Assembly (NCBI RefSeq): GCF_016097555.1
Contig: NC_054713.1
Span: forward strand, 16,270,735 to 16,334,734
Source of the DNA: Gigantopelta aegis
Taxonomy: Eukaryota > Mollusca > Gastropoda > Neomphalida > Peltospiridae
Reading direction: 5' to 3'
Length of the DNA: 64,000 bases
In this document: positions 44,861 to 56,580 of the stretch, in pieces
Layout: each line of letters opens with the position of its first letter
Position numbering within the stretch: position 1 is the stretch's first letter
The notes under the pieces: model-generated
Database searches by the model: none
What the model was told of the DNA's origin: nothing
Seen by the model: only the letters and a program-made list of their open reading frames with translations
Translations under genes and position numbers: made by a program

Positions 44861-46476
44861 ACTTCCGGTTGTGTACTTGTTGTGATAAGACGTGTTTCAG
44901 AGTGCTCTTGGTTTTTTCGGTTTTTATTGTTTGGAGATGTGTGTTTTGTTTTTTACTGAAATGCGAGAGACTTGATCTTTTTTTTGATACGGAAAGTTGT
45001 GTATTGTCAGGGTTTTTTTAGTTTTAAAAAAAATCTGACTTTTGTGATGTCGACTTCGGTCAACGGTGGAGAGAAGAGGCCCATTTTGGGTGCGAGGTAC
45101 AGGAAGGAATGCACAGTTTCTATTGATGTTTTGGATAATCTAAAACACAAGATTGATGACATTTACAAAGCTTTGGAAGATATTACTGGTGAGAATACAG
45201 TTTTGGCGATTGTTCCCAAATATGCTAACATTCTGGATGTGACTTTTGATTGCGAAGAAAATGCGAGGTTGGTAGTCGATGGTTTTTCGTTCAATGGACA
45301 TGATTTTAACTGTAGCATGTTGTTTTCTGACACAGTGGTGGTGTCTTTTATGCATCTACCATCATATGTAACTGATGATGACATTGTCAAGAAACTAAAT
45401 GAATACAAGATTGCGGTAATATCTGACATTAAAAGGCGAAAACATGCTGGACTTCCCATTTTGATGGAACACGTTATGTAAGGGTGAAATTTCCGGAAAA
45501 TGTCAAATCGATGCCATATTCTGTGAAGTTTGATACTGCCGAAGGACCCATGGTTTTTTTCGGGTAATACACAGTGGTCAAACAAAAGTATGCTGGAACT
45601 GTTTATCTGATTCGCATGTCATGAAGTTTTGTCCAGATATTGTGTGCAATTTTTGTAAACAAACTGGCCATATAAAACAGTTTTGTGAAAAGTTAAAGTG
45701 TGGTGAGTGTAACAAGAGACATTCTCAGTGTAGTTGTAAGGACGGTAGAAGTAGTGAGGAATGTGATTCTGATGTGGAATATACAAGTAATGGAGAGGAA
45801 CACAGTTCTGATGAAGAAAATATGGACGATGAGGTAATTAAAAAAGTAATTTCGATCCCTAAAGGAGCCCCGTCAGTGAAGCATGCCAAGCCAGCTACAG
45901 ACAATGAGGAGGTTAGAGGAACAAAGACAAAAGAAGGAAAGAAATTGGACAATACTAGTGTGAAGCGAGTGACTGATTCACCTGTTAAAAACAGAAGCTC
46001 AGATGTTGGGAATGAAAGAACCGAGACAATGGGTGACCGCTTACCACGCACGGACAGAGATCAATCGGAGAACACTGAACACCATGATTCTCAAAACAGA
46101 AAATACAGAAGGAGGAGAATGGTCGATCGACCTAATGAAGCGTTTATCAGGAGGTTAGCCGAGGAAATAAAAAGAAAAGGAATTGACACTGATCCAAATG
46201 GAAAAAAATTAAAACCTGTTTAGAACTTTAATTGCTGGTGTTTATAAAACAGACGTTTGAGAAGTGAATGAAATTACTATTTTTTAATTATTTTTTGAAT
46301 GTTTATAAGAAATGATGATAATATATATATATTAATGGATCAAATCAGTATGAATGAGCGCGAAAGGTCAGAGTAGTTCAGTGAATGGTTCTTGTGTGTG
46401 CGTGTTTATTGCTTTAATATATATTTTATTTATTGAATGTGAATTGTTGAATTTGTAAATAAAAAGATTTTAAAAA
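44861..46476 (+). mobile_element. LINE E: second ORF1-only LINE in tRNA-Leu
   Basis: 1.6 kb, starts ACTTCCGGTT and ends GATTTTAAAAAAA; flanked by AAGGCGCTG (44852-44860) and AAGGCGCTC (46477-46485, one later change). It has ORF1 and a short 3' UTR but no trace of ORF2. Its ORF1 is only distantly related to that of A, C, D and F, so it is a separate lineage with the same target. Confidence 0.87.
45047..46223 (+). pseudogene. LINE E ORF1, zinc-knuckle type, two frameshifts
   Basis: From ATG at 45047 (MSTSVNGGEKRPILGARYRK). The YRKECTVSIDVLDN start and VVSFMHLPSYVTDDDIVKKL align with KECTVVV and VVSFLHLPAYITDEDIENRL of C. Knuckles CWNCLSDSHVMKFC and CNFCKQTGHIKQFC and a third (CGECNKRHSQCSC) are present, then an acidic stretch and basic tail. 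Frameshifts near 45470 and 45550 break it. Confidence 0.84.
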
Positions 46477-46537
46477 AAGGCGCTCGTTTTAGGCACCAGT
46501 CTCTTCGGAGGCGTGGGTTCGAATCCCACCGCTGCCA
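46477..46537 (+). pseudogene. 3' fragment of split tRNA-Leu(UAG), U5 gene a
   Basis: AAGGCGCTCGTTTTAGG onward with TAG anticodon, TTCG variable loop, box B and acceptor end. One change (CGCTC for CGCTG) weakens the anticodon stem. Confidence 0.92.
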
Positions 46538-46919
46538 ATTCCATTTTGTTCTGATTTTTCATTATTATAATTATTTTTTAAGAAATTATTATTATTTATA
46601 TTATTGTCATAATCATCATCATCAATATCATCAACATCGATATTACCATCAGTAGTAAAAGTAGTAGTAGTATCATTATCATCATCAGACGTTTGTATTA
46701 TTTAACGACCATTCACACTGGTCTCCCGATATTAAATACATCAGTGTACTCTAGTGGTGTCGTTAAACAAAACAAACTGCACTGGGTTCGCCTCCCGTGC
46801 TTAGTTGTAAAGCCACTACACCGACCATTATTTAACCGTAGTTCAGATAAATGATATCAGTGCCCAGGCAGCGTGCTTTAACCCTAATTGCAGGAAATTA
46901 AGTCGGAATAATAATAAAT
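46538..46919. repeat. Diverged unit spacer with SINE tail, U5
   Basis: AT-rich with ATCATCATCA repeats, corresponding to 4334-4966; a remnant of the unit SINE is visible (TGGTGTCGTTAAACAAAACA at 46755). No gene. Confidence 0.6.
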
Positions 46920-47205
46920 ATTGCGTCGCAGGATCGAACCGCTTCGGTGGGTTTATTCTACTAATTTCTGTTTTATCTTGTTCCAACCACTGCAACACAA
47001 CTGGTCAAAGGAGGTGGTATGTAATTTCCTGTTTGTGGGAAGAAGCATTAATTTTAAAAGAGCTCTTACTGCATTACAAAAACTGCAGTGGGTTTTCTCT
47101 TATGACTATATGTCAGAATTAATAAATTATTGACATCCAATAGCCGATGATTAGTTAATCAATGTGCTCTAGTGGTGTCTTTAGACAAAACAAACTTGTT
47201 TTATA
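46920..47205 (+). mobile_element. tRNA-derived SINE, plus, U5
   Basis: Same position as 723 and 32191, in the less deleted form (contains GTGGGTTTTCTCTTATGACT). Confidence 0.7.
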
Positions 47206-47264
47206 TTATAAATAATAAAAAATGATAGTTCAGTCACGTCTCTTGTTTAACCTATTAACATTGT

Positions 47265-47346
47265 GGTTGCGTGGCCGAGCAATCTAAGGTGCTGGTTTTA
47301 GGCACCAGTCTCTTCGGAGGCGTGGGTTCGAATCCCACCGCTGCCA
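47265..47346 (+). pseudogene. tRNA-Leu(UAG), U5 gene b, decaying
   Basis: 82 nt with anticodon TAG, but GGTTGCG for GGTAGCG breaks an acceptor pair, GAGCAATC alters the D arm, and AAGGTGCTGG the anticodon-stem base. Uninterrupted but probably not functional. Confidence 0.75.
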
Positions 47347-47649
47347 ATATCTTTTACTTTATTTTTTCGTTAATACAGTCGGTATGTTTAAAACATAAAT
47401 GTAGGTGGGAGGTCCATCCTCCCTCAATCAAAGCTTTTTCTTAATTACTTTTTACTATATTAAATTTTATAAAATCGTACGTACATATCTACATATATGG
47501 TGTGGGTCCTCCACACTCCACTCCCCACCACCCAATATACAATCCTGGCTACGCAAGTGGGCAATGGACACTACCTGCTGAAGATTATGACAGTCGCAGC
47601 CATCATTTTCCACTTCATTTCAACTTATTTTCGTGTTTATATTCAATTA

Positions 47650-47885
47650 AGGTTCAAACTTGCTGCCCTAGGCACACACCACATCTCTCTGGGCTATCTG
47701 ACCAGGCCAGTCTTTTAATTGTTAGTGGTTAGTAGTTAGTGAGAAAGACGAGGGTGTAGTGGTCTTATACCTACCCATTGAGTCATTACAACTTGCTCTG
47801 GGTGGGAGCCGGTACCGGGCTGCGAACCCTGTACCTACCAGACGTATGTCCGATGGCTTAACCACGACACCACCAAGGCCGATGA
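47650..47885 (-). mobile_element. tRNA-derived SINE, second family, U5
   Basis: Orthologue of 6555-6775 in a fuller form (GGTACCGGGCTGCGAACCCT). Confidence 0.75.
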
Positions 47886-47994
47886 GTAGCCATCTTCGGA
47901 TGCCTATGCAAATGGGAGATAACTCCCAATTATTATCATGCATTCGAGGGTTGCCGCGAATTTTCTACACACGAATATACGAACTACAAAGAGC

Positions 47995-48330
47995 TGGAGG
48001 TAGCCGAGTGGCAAAGTGCCCGATTGATGCGCGGTCGGTCTAGGATCGATCTCCGCCTGTGGGCCCATTGGGCTATTTCTCGTTTCGGCCAGTGCACAAC
48101 GTCAGGTGTATCAAAGGCCGTGGTACGTGCTATCCTGCCTATGGGATGCTGCATATAAAAGATCCCTTGCTACTAATGGGAAAAACTACTATCGGGATTC
48201 CTCGTAAGCTACAGTGAAAGCCTCACTTAAAGTCTGCTGAGCTAGACGACACTCAAGCTACGCATAAACACACGACACACACCAGCATAGACTTCTCGGA
48301 CACATGTCATACGGGTAGTTAACAAGTGAA
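47995..48330 (+). mobile_element. tRNA-derived SINE with head, U5
   Basis: GGAGGTAGCCGAGTGGCAAA head, GGTCTAGGATCGATC box B, GCCGTGGTACGTGCTATCC body and ACGACACTCAAGCTACGCAT tail as in 7955-8270. Confidence 0.78.
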
Positions 48331-48799
48331 CAATGGAAATAGGCCACAACCGCTTGAAATTGACCCATTCGTGGTTAATCACAAAAGTACATCTAATATG
48401 TGTTTGTTTGTTTTAAGCTCAATATTGAAGTTCTCAAAAAATCAGAATTTGCGTCTTGGCTTCAAATCCCAGGTGAGAATATAGGCCTACATGGAAAGTT
48501 GCTGATTGGAATCCTTTATACTCCTGCAATAAATTCCCCGTATTTATTAATTTATTTATTTATCTATTTTTCCATATTAATAACTGTTTATTTTTTCTTG
48601 ACCATTCCCTTGTTGACAAATATCAACCCATGCAAAGGGAGAAGACATGGGTTGTTACAGGAATTTTATATATAATTTATACACACATAATGTAGTTACT
48701 ACTTTATAGGCAGACTTAACGAAAATAATATATTCACAAGGACCTGGATTTTAACAAGTATCTAGAGTAAATGAAAGTATATAATGATATATGAAAATG
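48331..48799. other. AT-rich region, no gene recognised
   Basis: No repeat or gene identified; the unit homology stops near 48330. Confidence 0.5.
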
Positions 48800-49180
<381 letters not shown>

Positions 49181-49237
49181 TATTCAACTCTCTCACGAAA
49201 CAAGCCTGTCATGTAGAGAAAAACATACACTTTTTAA

Positions 49238-49240
<3 letters not shown>

Positions 49241-49277
<37 letters not shown>

Positions 49278-49307
49278 ATATATATATATATATATATATA
49301 TATCTAT

Positions 49308-49386
<79 letters not shown>
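49241..49386. repeat. (TA)n microsatellite
   Basis: About 145 bp of TA with three TC interruptions. A TA-rich target fits the Tc1 element that starts at its right edge. Confidence 0.96.
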
Positions 49387-49387
<1 letters not shown>

Positions 49388-49860
49388 TGACACACAATGA
49401 AAACGCAAAACAGATATTTTTTTCAATTTGGACTTAAAATAACAATTTATGAGAGGAAGCCATTGATTGGTACTTTTGTCTTGGTTTTAATCCTGGTTTT
49501 GTTCTCGTTACACATACAATAGCACCTTCAGAGTCCATCCATCAACTATTGGACGACTTGTTGAACGTCATCAACAGACCGGGAGTGTCCGTGATCGACG
49601 TCGACCTGGTCAACGTCCCGTTACGACCCCACGCCAAGATCGGCAGATTCGACGACACCACCTCCGTGACCAGTTCAGAACTGCTACGATGACAGCAAGC
49701 AACGCGATAGGACGTCATGGAAGGCCTATCCATCCGATGACGGTCATCCGTCGATTCAGAACGGCTGGACTCAGATGCAGCCACGTTTGCGCCATCACCG
49801 AAGACCAGGAGGTCCCCTTCTGTTTCAACAAGACAATGCCCGTCCACAAATATGTCTAAT
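49384..49860 (+). mobile_element. Tc1-type transposon remnant, second family
   Basis: Starts TACTGACACACAATGAAAAC, a terminal repeat of Tc1 type, after the TA repeat. The transposase N-terminal part is readable: TIGRLVERHQQTGSVRDR, RPGQRPVTTPRQD, TAGLRCSH. After an internal deletion only LLFQQDNARP (second catalytic Asp) remains. The 3' end is missing. Confidence 0.8.
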
Positions 49861-49969
49861 AGTGAAACAAGGTTTTGGTATGTCAACCACATTTTATTTT
49901 GCAAGACAAAAATATATTTTGTAGGCACACATACCTATTTATAGATAAAATGATATAATGTGCACATAA

Positions 49970-50150
49970 ATAATGCTGTGGCATGTTCTATCCTGTCTGT
50001 GGGATGGTGCATATATAAAGACCCCTTGCTACTAATAGAAAAATGTAGAGGGTTTCCTTGTTGAGACTGTATGTCAAAATTACCAAACGTTTGACATCCA
50101 ATAGCCCATGATTAATGCACCAATGTGCTGTATTGGTGTCGTTAAACAAA
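49970..50150 (+). mobile_element. tRNA-derived SINE, 3' part
   Basis: TGTTCTATCCTGTCTGTGGG, ATGCTACTAATAG-like middle and tail TTGGTGTCGTTAAACAAAAC. Head missing. Confidence 0.75.
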
Positions 50151-50303
50151 ACATTTTTTTATACACAATAATTATACCTATGGTTATGGGTACCTTTTCG
50201 TCAATAATCCAAATTTTAGAAAAATAAATCTGGTCTTGGAAACCCTCCCTACAGTATACATACTGTCTGTCTGTCTGCCCACCCCACCCCCACCCCCACC
50301 CCA

Positions 50304-50427
<124 letters not shown>

Positions 50428-50444
50428 TTTATTCTTACTTACTT

Positions 50445-50645
50445 AATCACCTTTCGTGCTACGAAGCACATAAGGCTGTAAACATAGATCGCTACTGTTG
50501 CCTGTCTTTTGCCAGTTTCTCCATCAGACCCCAGCTCAGACTGCCCTCTCGAATTTCTTCTCAACTGTCCTCCTCCATGTTTCTTTCGGTCTTCCTCGTT
50601 TCCTTTTTCCAGGAAGGGTCCATCGGAGTGTCACTCTTGGAAGGG
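50445..50645 (-). pseudogene. LINE ORF2 C-terminal end (endonuclease-reverse transcriptase), other family
   Basis: Minus-strand pieces read RKRGRPKETWRRTVEKK, SLSWGLMEKLAKDRQQ and [10 protein letters not shown], the familiar C-terminal end of RTE-like mollusc endonuclease-reverse transcriptases. One frameshift and two stops. The 3' end abuts AAGTAAGTAAG, a plausible simple-repeat tail. Confidence 0.68.
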
Positions 50646-50833
50646 CTGTTTGAGGCATTCTGATCCCAGTATTTATACAAAATATATTTACAGATTGGAA
50701 TCATATTAACATTAAGAGTCAAACATAATTCTAGCGAACGTTCCCTGACGCCAATTGAACGTATAGAAAAAGCTGCGTTATTCGCAATTTAGTTGAAGAC
50801 AAAAACACTTCTGACATTCTAACTTGACAAATA

Positions 50834-50978
<145 letters not shown>

Positions 50979-52149
50979 TGTGACGGAAATTGCTCTTAAT
51001 TTTGTTTTCGCCTGTGGCGATATTAATTGTGTTAGAGGGCCGTGTGCAGTTTCATTGCACTTAGCCCAGGTGGGCAACTTGTTACGTAATACTTCTGCGC
51101 CACGGTCCTTGAGCTGTACTTCTAATACACACCCAGCCAGGTGCGGAGGCCATGTGGCGAGTAGTTACGTAATACCTCCGCGAGTGCGGTTTTTACATCC
51201 GTGATTTGGCGAGGATGGCGACAGCCAGTCTGACGATCAGAGAAAAATATACCGACTCTGGAAGAGGTGGAATATCAGATGATAGGTGAGGTACCGCGTT
51301 GTACCCCCAGGCGATATTCGCTGTCTCTGAGAGTTTTGAATAAATAGCTAGGGTTTAGAGATATCGAGGAGAACCATAGGAAGGTATCCCGGGGGAACAT
51401 TGTCCGTTTGGACTTTGGTAAATATATTATTTCTGCTCTGTTGTATAACCTTGATGTGATTGATGTGACCTTACATATTTTAATACTGTATTATACCAAT
51501 ATTCTTTAGAAAGTGTCTTCGGTCATCTGACGAAGTAAATCGTAGTCTTACTGTTCTATATTTATACGAGTATTTGGTAATATAAAGCTTAGCCAGTCAT
51601 CCTAAAAGACCTAGGTAAACTGTAGGTTATTGTCTTTATTATGATAGGTACCAGTATTAATTCTGTGTTACAATGTTACTGAATGAGTAGTTAGGGTTAA
51701 TTAAAAATTAACCAGTTAGGAATAGAGCTGTAATTCCTTTATTAATTAAGTTCCCCGGGAAGCGTTTCTCAATTATCACACGTGTGGGTGTTGTGTCACG
51801 GTGAAGTGATTAGCTTATTGTGTAAACTAGACACCTAGAGATTAACTAATTAAGTGATCAGTCCTGGGTTGTTATTATTGTTGTTATTAATTAACTACTG
51901 CGGCAGTACATTTGTCAGCGTAGGTTAATACAGATTCCAAAGTGTATTGTGTTTTTGTTGTGTTTTCTGGTGAACTAAACGTGCTATAACAATATATACT
52001 TTATATAAGATCGTATCTCTGATCATACCTAGACGAGCCAAAGCGGGTATATTGCCTGTTACGGAGAGATCTAATAGATATACAGTTAGGAGAGATATTT
52101 TGATAATCGTGTTTTATTCAGTTACGAGTATTATAGAATCCCCGTGACA
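50979..52149. mobile_element. Probable solo LTR (fossil LTR element)
   Basis: 1,171 bp beginning TGTGACGG and ending CCGTGACA, so TG...CA ends with a short inverted repeat (one mismatch). CATAC-type repeat flanks both sides, compatible with a 4-5 bp duplication that the microsatellite hides. No internal coding region, tRNA primer site or second LTR is seen, so it reads as a solo LTR. Family is unproven; Gypsy-like is my guess from length and termini. It looks whole as an LTR and its age cannot be judged from a single copy. Confidence 0.55.
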
Positions 52150-52243
52150 CATACATACATAACATACATACATATATAGATACATATATAGATACATACA
52201 TACATACACACATACATATATAGATACATAGCTAGATGGATGA

Positions 52244-52275
<32 letters not shown>

Positions 52276-52481
52276 ACAGACAGACAAACATACAGACAGA
52301 CAGAGAGACAGACATATAGATCGAAGATAGATAGATAGACAGACAGACACAGACAGACAGACATACAGATAGTTAGATATGTAGGCAGGCAGATGGATAT
52401 GAAATAGACAGATAAATCGACTGTCACACAGACAGATAGACATATATATAGATATTAAAATAGTGTCATTTCGTTTGTGGT

Positions 52482-52531
<50 letters not shown>
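52150..52531. repeat. Compound microsatellites (CATA, GATG, GACA, TA)
   Basis: Long mixed tetranucleotide tract to about 52450 and a TA run at 52488-52531. Frames here are repeat artefacts. Confidence 0.93.
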
Positions 52532-52535
<4 letters not shown>

Positions 52536-52783
52536 GACCATCGATGGCTGTAACTGATCTGACTCTTGTGCCATTTCATACTGATATGATCCAGTGTCTC
52601 TCCAACTTTCGCTCATTACTAACTTTCAGCAAATGTTACAAAATGTTTTGCATTTGTTTGTCCTTGTTTTGTTGTTTTCTTTTGTTTTTGTTTTTTGTGG
52701 TTTGTATTTCTTCTTCGTCTTCTTTTTCATTTTGTTCTTCTTGGTTGTTAGTTTTGGGTTATTTTTATTTTAAAAAAACATTT

Positions 52784-52811
52784 GGGGGGGGGGGGGGGGG
52801 GGGGGGGGGGG
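52784..52811. repeat. Poly(G) tract, 28 bases
   Basis: Preceded by a T-rich stretch (52650-52783). No SINE body is obvious on its right side. Confidence 0.92.
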
Positions 52812-53097
52812 ATATGAGAGGGTCGAAGTGACATAAAGTTTGGAGCGAACTGATTGGGGTCTAACTGATATACGAGAAGAACTGGAACAAAGTGGAAGCG
52901 AACTGGCTTGGTGGGGTGAGGGCGAAACATCTGGTTCCCGCCTCGAACGTAATGTCAATATTTAGACACGTTCACGAAAGAGAGCGAACATGTGTTGATA
53001 CGAGCGTCTCGTACGAGAATAGCCACGATAATAGGAGATTATGACAAGACAACATTACGATTTGATCAGATGCAAAATTAACTTAATTGTTTGAATC
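52812..53097. other. No feature recognised
   Basis: Mixed sequence without conserved frame or match to other parts of the window. Confidence 0.5.
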
Positions 53098-53295
53098 AAG
53101 TGGCAGTCCTCATATTGGCGATGTAGATAATAGGTTAGGAGTATATACCCGTGAAATGGCAATACTCCTGCAGGTGAGGTAGGTACTAGATAAGGTGTAT
53201 CTTCCAGGGAAGGGACAGTCCTCCTACATGCAAAGTAGATACTAGATGAGATGTATCTTATTGGGAAGTAGCAGGCATCCTACAGGCGAAAAACC
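53098..53295. repeat. Degenerate 55-bp satellite, U5 (about 4 copies)
   Basis: Diverged monomers (GGTACTAGATAAGGTGTATC, GGCAGTCCTCATATTGGCGA). Position before the U5 AAG tRNA region matches the arrays of U2 and U3. Confidence 0.78.
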
Positions 53296-53529
53296 CAACA
53301 GCTGATCATGATATGAGCAGTCTTGATATTGTTAAAACATCTTTTGACTGCTATGCAGTAATACGATTTTGAAAATGTTCATTAAATGGTTTTATCCTTC
53401 ATATGATATATTTCTCGGCTCACCTTCCGTCTCGTAATCAACGTTTTGCACATGATGCATCACTTTTTCGTCCATTGTGTGATAACTTTCACTGGGTGAT
53501 CAGATTTCATTAAGTTTGGATTAAAGTTT

Positions 53530-53770
53530 GTTGAATTTTTTTTTTTTTTTAACGACACCACTAGAACACATTGATTTATTAACCATCGTCAATTGCATGT
53601 CAAACATTTGGTAATTTAGACATATAGTCTTAAAAGATGAAACCCGATAATTGTTTCCATTAGTAGCAAGGGATATTTTATATGCACCATCATACAGACA
53701 GAATAGCACATTCCACGGCGTTTGGTATACCAGTCGTGGTACACTGGCTAGAACAAGAAATAGCTCCAAA
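53530..53770 (-). mobile_element. tRNA-derived SINE, minus, truncated head
   Basis: TTTAACGACACCACTAG tail, CAAGGGATATTTTATATGCA, CACGGCGTTTGGTATACC; its head stops at a G run (53773-53795). Confidence 0.8.
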
Positions 53771-53772
53771 AC

Positions 53773-53795
53773 GGGGGGGGGGGGGGGGGGGGGGG
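53773..53795. repeat. Poly(G) tract
   Basis: Twenty-three G at the SINE head boundary. Confidence 0.93.
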
Positions 53796-54290
53796 CAGCG
53801 GCGGTCCCTTCTGCGACGCTGCCCCCAGCCCAGCCTGAGCCGACGCGACCAATCCCACGGGAACAGCCGGCGACGACAGGGATCCACTCAACACTGCGGT
53901 GTGTGAGACACCCAACGACCCTCCATCGCCGACCGTCACGTGGCCCAGGCCCGATTAGTCCAAGGACAAGGCAACGCTGTTGGGTGGAGCACTGAACGAG
54001 GAATTACATCACCTCCCTGGTGAAAGCGACTTTGAGTTGCATTCCATCAAGTCTCCAACCGGCAAGGCGGGGCTAGTCGTCACTCAACGCCGAAGAGATG
54101 TGTACCGCCAAGCGATCCTGATCAGCGAAATGGATAGCCATACCATTCATCGGATCATCAAGGCTCTCTTCGGCGACGACTACGGAAGCGTCATCAACCA
54201 TCTACAACACCAGAAATGGAAGCGCTTCATCCCCCGTTTTGCCGCGACTCCACTCATCAGCACGCCGTAGTCAACCTTACCTAGGACAGG
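53796..54290 (+). other. GC-rich segment with unidentified 96-residue frame
   Basis: Much richer in G+C than its surroundings. The frame 53980-54270 (GKAGLVVTQRRRDVYRQA, ISEMDSHTIHRIIKALFGDD, QKWKRFIPRF) looks protein-like in composition, but I cannot assign it. CTAGGACAGGTAACC just after its stop resembles a splice donor. It may be part of an old mobile element or a host exon fragment. Confidence 0.35.
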
Positions 54291-54770
54291 TAACCTCCTT
54301 TTTTGGGCTTAGTTGGACTTTAAATGTTTTGGCCGTGGCTCAAAATGTTATGTTTATTTTGTTTATAAATAGTCCAACGCACTTTACTTTGGCGCCCGTT
54401 CAATTGCTCAAATCACCTTAAAACCTTTTAGGCCGAGCAGTCAAACTTACTTTTGGATTTAATTTCTTAGTCCGGACATGATTGGGGTGCAGGTTATTAT
54501 CCGTAGACTTAGGTTTTGACAGGTATACCCAAGGAGTTCAACTTTAGCCAATTACATCGCGGCTTCTCCTTGGTGTCTACTAGTCGGTCCGCGCACTTGT
54601 TGGACCTTTACTAAAAATTTTATTCCAAATTCTGCCCACTTCAAAATTACCCCCCCCCCCCCCCCCCCCCTCCTGTCCCGGACTTAGTCACTGGCGAAAG
54701 TCAGAGATTAAGCCCGAGATAGGCGTGCGTGAAGCCTTCGTGGCATATATGCACGTAAATACTTTAACTC
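54291..54770. other. Unclassified interspersed sequence with poly(C)
   Basis: Contains a C run at 54652-54670 and a segment (GATTAAGCCCGAGATAGGCG) that I cannot place. No gene recognised. Confidence 0.45.
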
Positions 54771-54789
54771 ACTCACCCAAAACGGAGAT

Positions 54790-55580
54790 CAATTCCAGAC
54801 ATCAGGGGAAAGCTTTAACACTGACGCTTGTAAAACACTCACTATGAAACTACTTTTTAACGCTCGTTTACTGTTGGGTTTCTTTTCCACCTGCACTGGA
54901 ATTGTCAGAAGTTGTTTCTTTGTTACACGACGTATTGTCGGGCTTGGCTCATTTTGAAAATGGGCCCCTTTGTGTATTGACGTCTTCCCCTATAGAGACT
55001 GTTTACTTTTTAAAAAAAACAAGCATTGTGAGAGTACTGCTAGAGAAATACATTTCCCTACCGGATCCAGCAAATTGTCGTACCTCATAAGTTCAGTGAC
55101 CACAAAAGAAGGTCAATCACCATCAAAGTTAAACTCGATCTGTAATAGTACATAATAAAGCTGTGTACAAAATTACGCCCCAATATTTCCAGACATTGCA
55201 AGAAACGTCCGGAAAACAAATTTTCATATAATGGTATTTTTAGTTCAAGAGACATAAGTGTGAAAAATGGCCTTGAAAGTTCAATTTGATCTTTAACAGT
55301 ACATAATAAATTTATAAAAATATGCATTAGTTTTCAACGTCCGGAAACCAAATTTTCATATATCCTATATTGTCATAACTACGTGACAAATTAGTTAATC
55401 GCAACGAAAGTCATACGTAATCAACATGATAGAGGTGTAAACAAACTTTATGCTCAATATCTTAATAACGCTTCGCATCTCCTAAGTTCAAGGGAAATAA
55501 ATCTGTCGGAAATAGGTAAATCGCCGTTGAAATAACACTTGATCTCTTTTCACACAATTCCAGCACAATGTCTGGAGGCA
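54790..55580. repeat. Diverged conserved pre-tRNA block, U5
   Basis: Corresponds to 9986-10490 (TTGTTACACGACGTATTGTC, GGGCCCCTTTGTGTATTGA, CTGGAGGCATTG). A middle segment (ATAATAAAG... to CCGGAAA) occurs more than once, giving internal repeats. No gene. Confidence 0.65.
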
Positions 55581-55688
<108 letters not shown>

Positions 55689-55853
55689 CCTCCCGGAAAA
55701 CTATGTGACAGACGGACAGACGGATAGGTAGACAGACGGACATACGGATAGGTAGACAGACGGACAGAAGATGAATTGTATACAGTATTAATTTATAATA
55801 CCCTCTGGTTGGATCGAAAGGCAACCAATAAACATAAATATATATTTAAAAAT

Positions 55854-55929
55854 TGGCAGCGGTTGAATTCGAACCTACGCCTCCTAGGAGAATGGCGTCT
55901 TAAACCAGCGCCTTAGACCGCTCGGCCAC
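55854..55929 (-). pseudogene. tRNA-Leu(AAG) pseudogene, U5, split by the foldback element
   Basis: Minus strand, tRNA positions 7 to end: GTGGCCGAGCGGTCTAAGG, anticodon region TTTAAGACG, box B GGTTCGAATTC. The anticodon and T stems have lost pairs, so it was already or has become a pseudogene. The first nine bases are at 59459-59467 on the far side of the element. Confidence 0.88.
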
Positions 55930-56061
55930 TGTTGGGCCCATTTTGTAATAACTACCCATTTTGTAATTAGTACCCATAAGTACCCATTTTGTAATAAGTA
56001 CCCATTTTGTAATAAGTACCCATTTTGTAATAACTACCATTTTGTAATAAATACCCATTTT

Positions 56062-56108
<47 letters not shown>

Positions 56109-56580
56109 TAAAAAATTGTAATAAGTACCAATTTTGTAATAAAAAGACCCATTTTGTAATAAAACTAGGTGCCCATTTTGTAATAAAATTGGACCCATTT
56201 TCTAATAAAAATAGGTAACCATTTTGTAATAAATGGGACCCATTTTGTAATAAAAATAGATACCCATTATGTGTGGACTTATAGGCAGACATGATATACC
56301 CCTTTTGATATATTGGGGTGATATTTAGCTCGCCTATTAGACGTTTTCCCGTTCCAACCAGTGCCACACGACTGGTATACCAAAGACCGTGGTATGTACT
56401 CTCCTGTTTATAGAAAAGTGCATATAACATATCCCTTGCTGCTTTTTCGGTAGGATTAGCCCATGATGTGGCGGTAGCGAGGTTCCACTATCATTACCTT
56501 TATGGTCCATAACTATATGTCCAGTCACATATAACCGTAATCACAATTGTTTAGTTCGTTTTTAAATAAAACATTTGTTT
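55930..56580 (+). repeat. Left inverted repeat of the foldback element
   Basis: About 340 bp of (CCCATTTTGTAATAAGTA)n variants with an inserted (ATA)n at about 56066-56108, then SINE-like sequence up to TTTAAATAAAACATTTGTTT. A stretch corresponding to AGTTCACAGGATTGAACCTT of the right arm is deleted. Confidence 0.72.
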
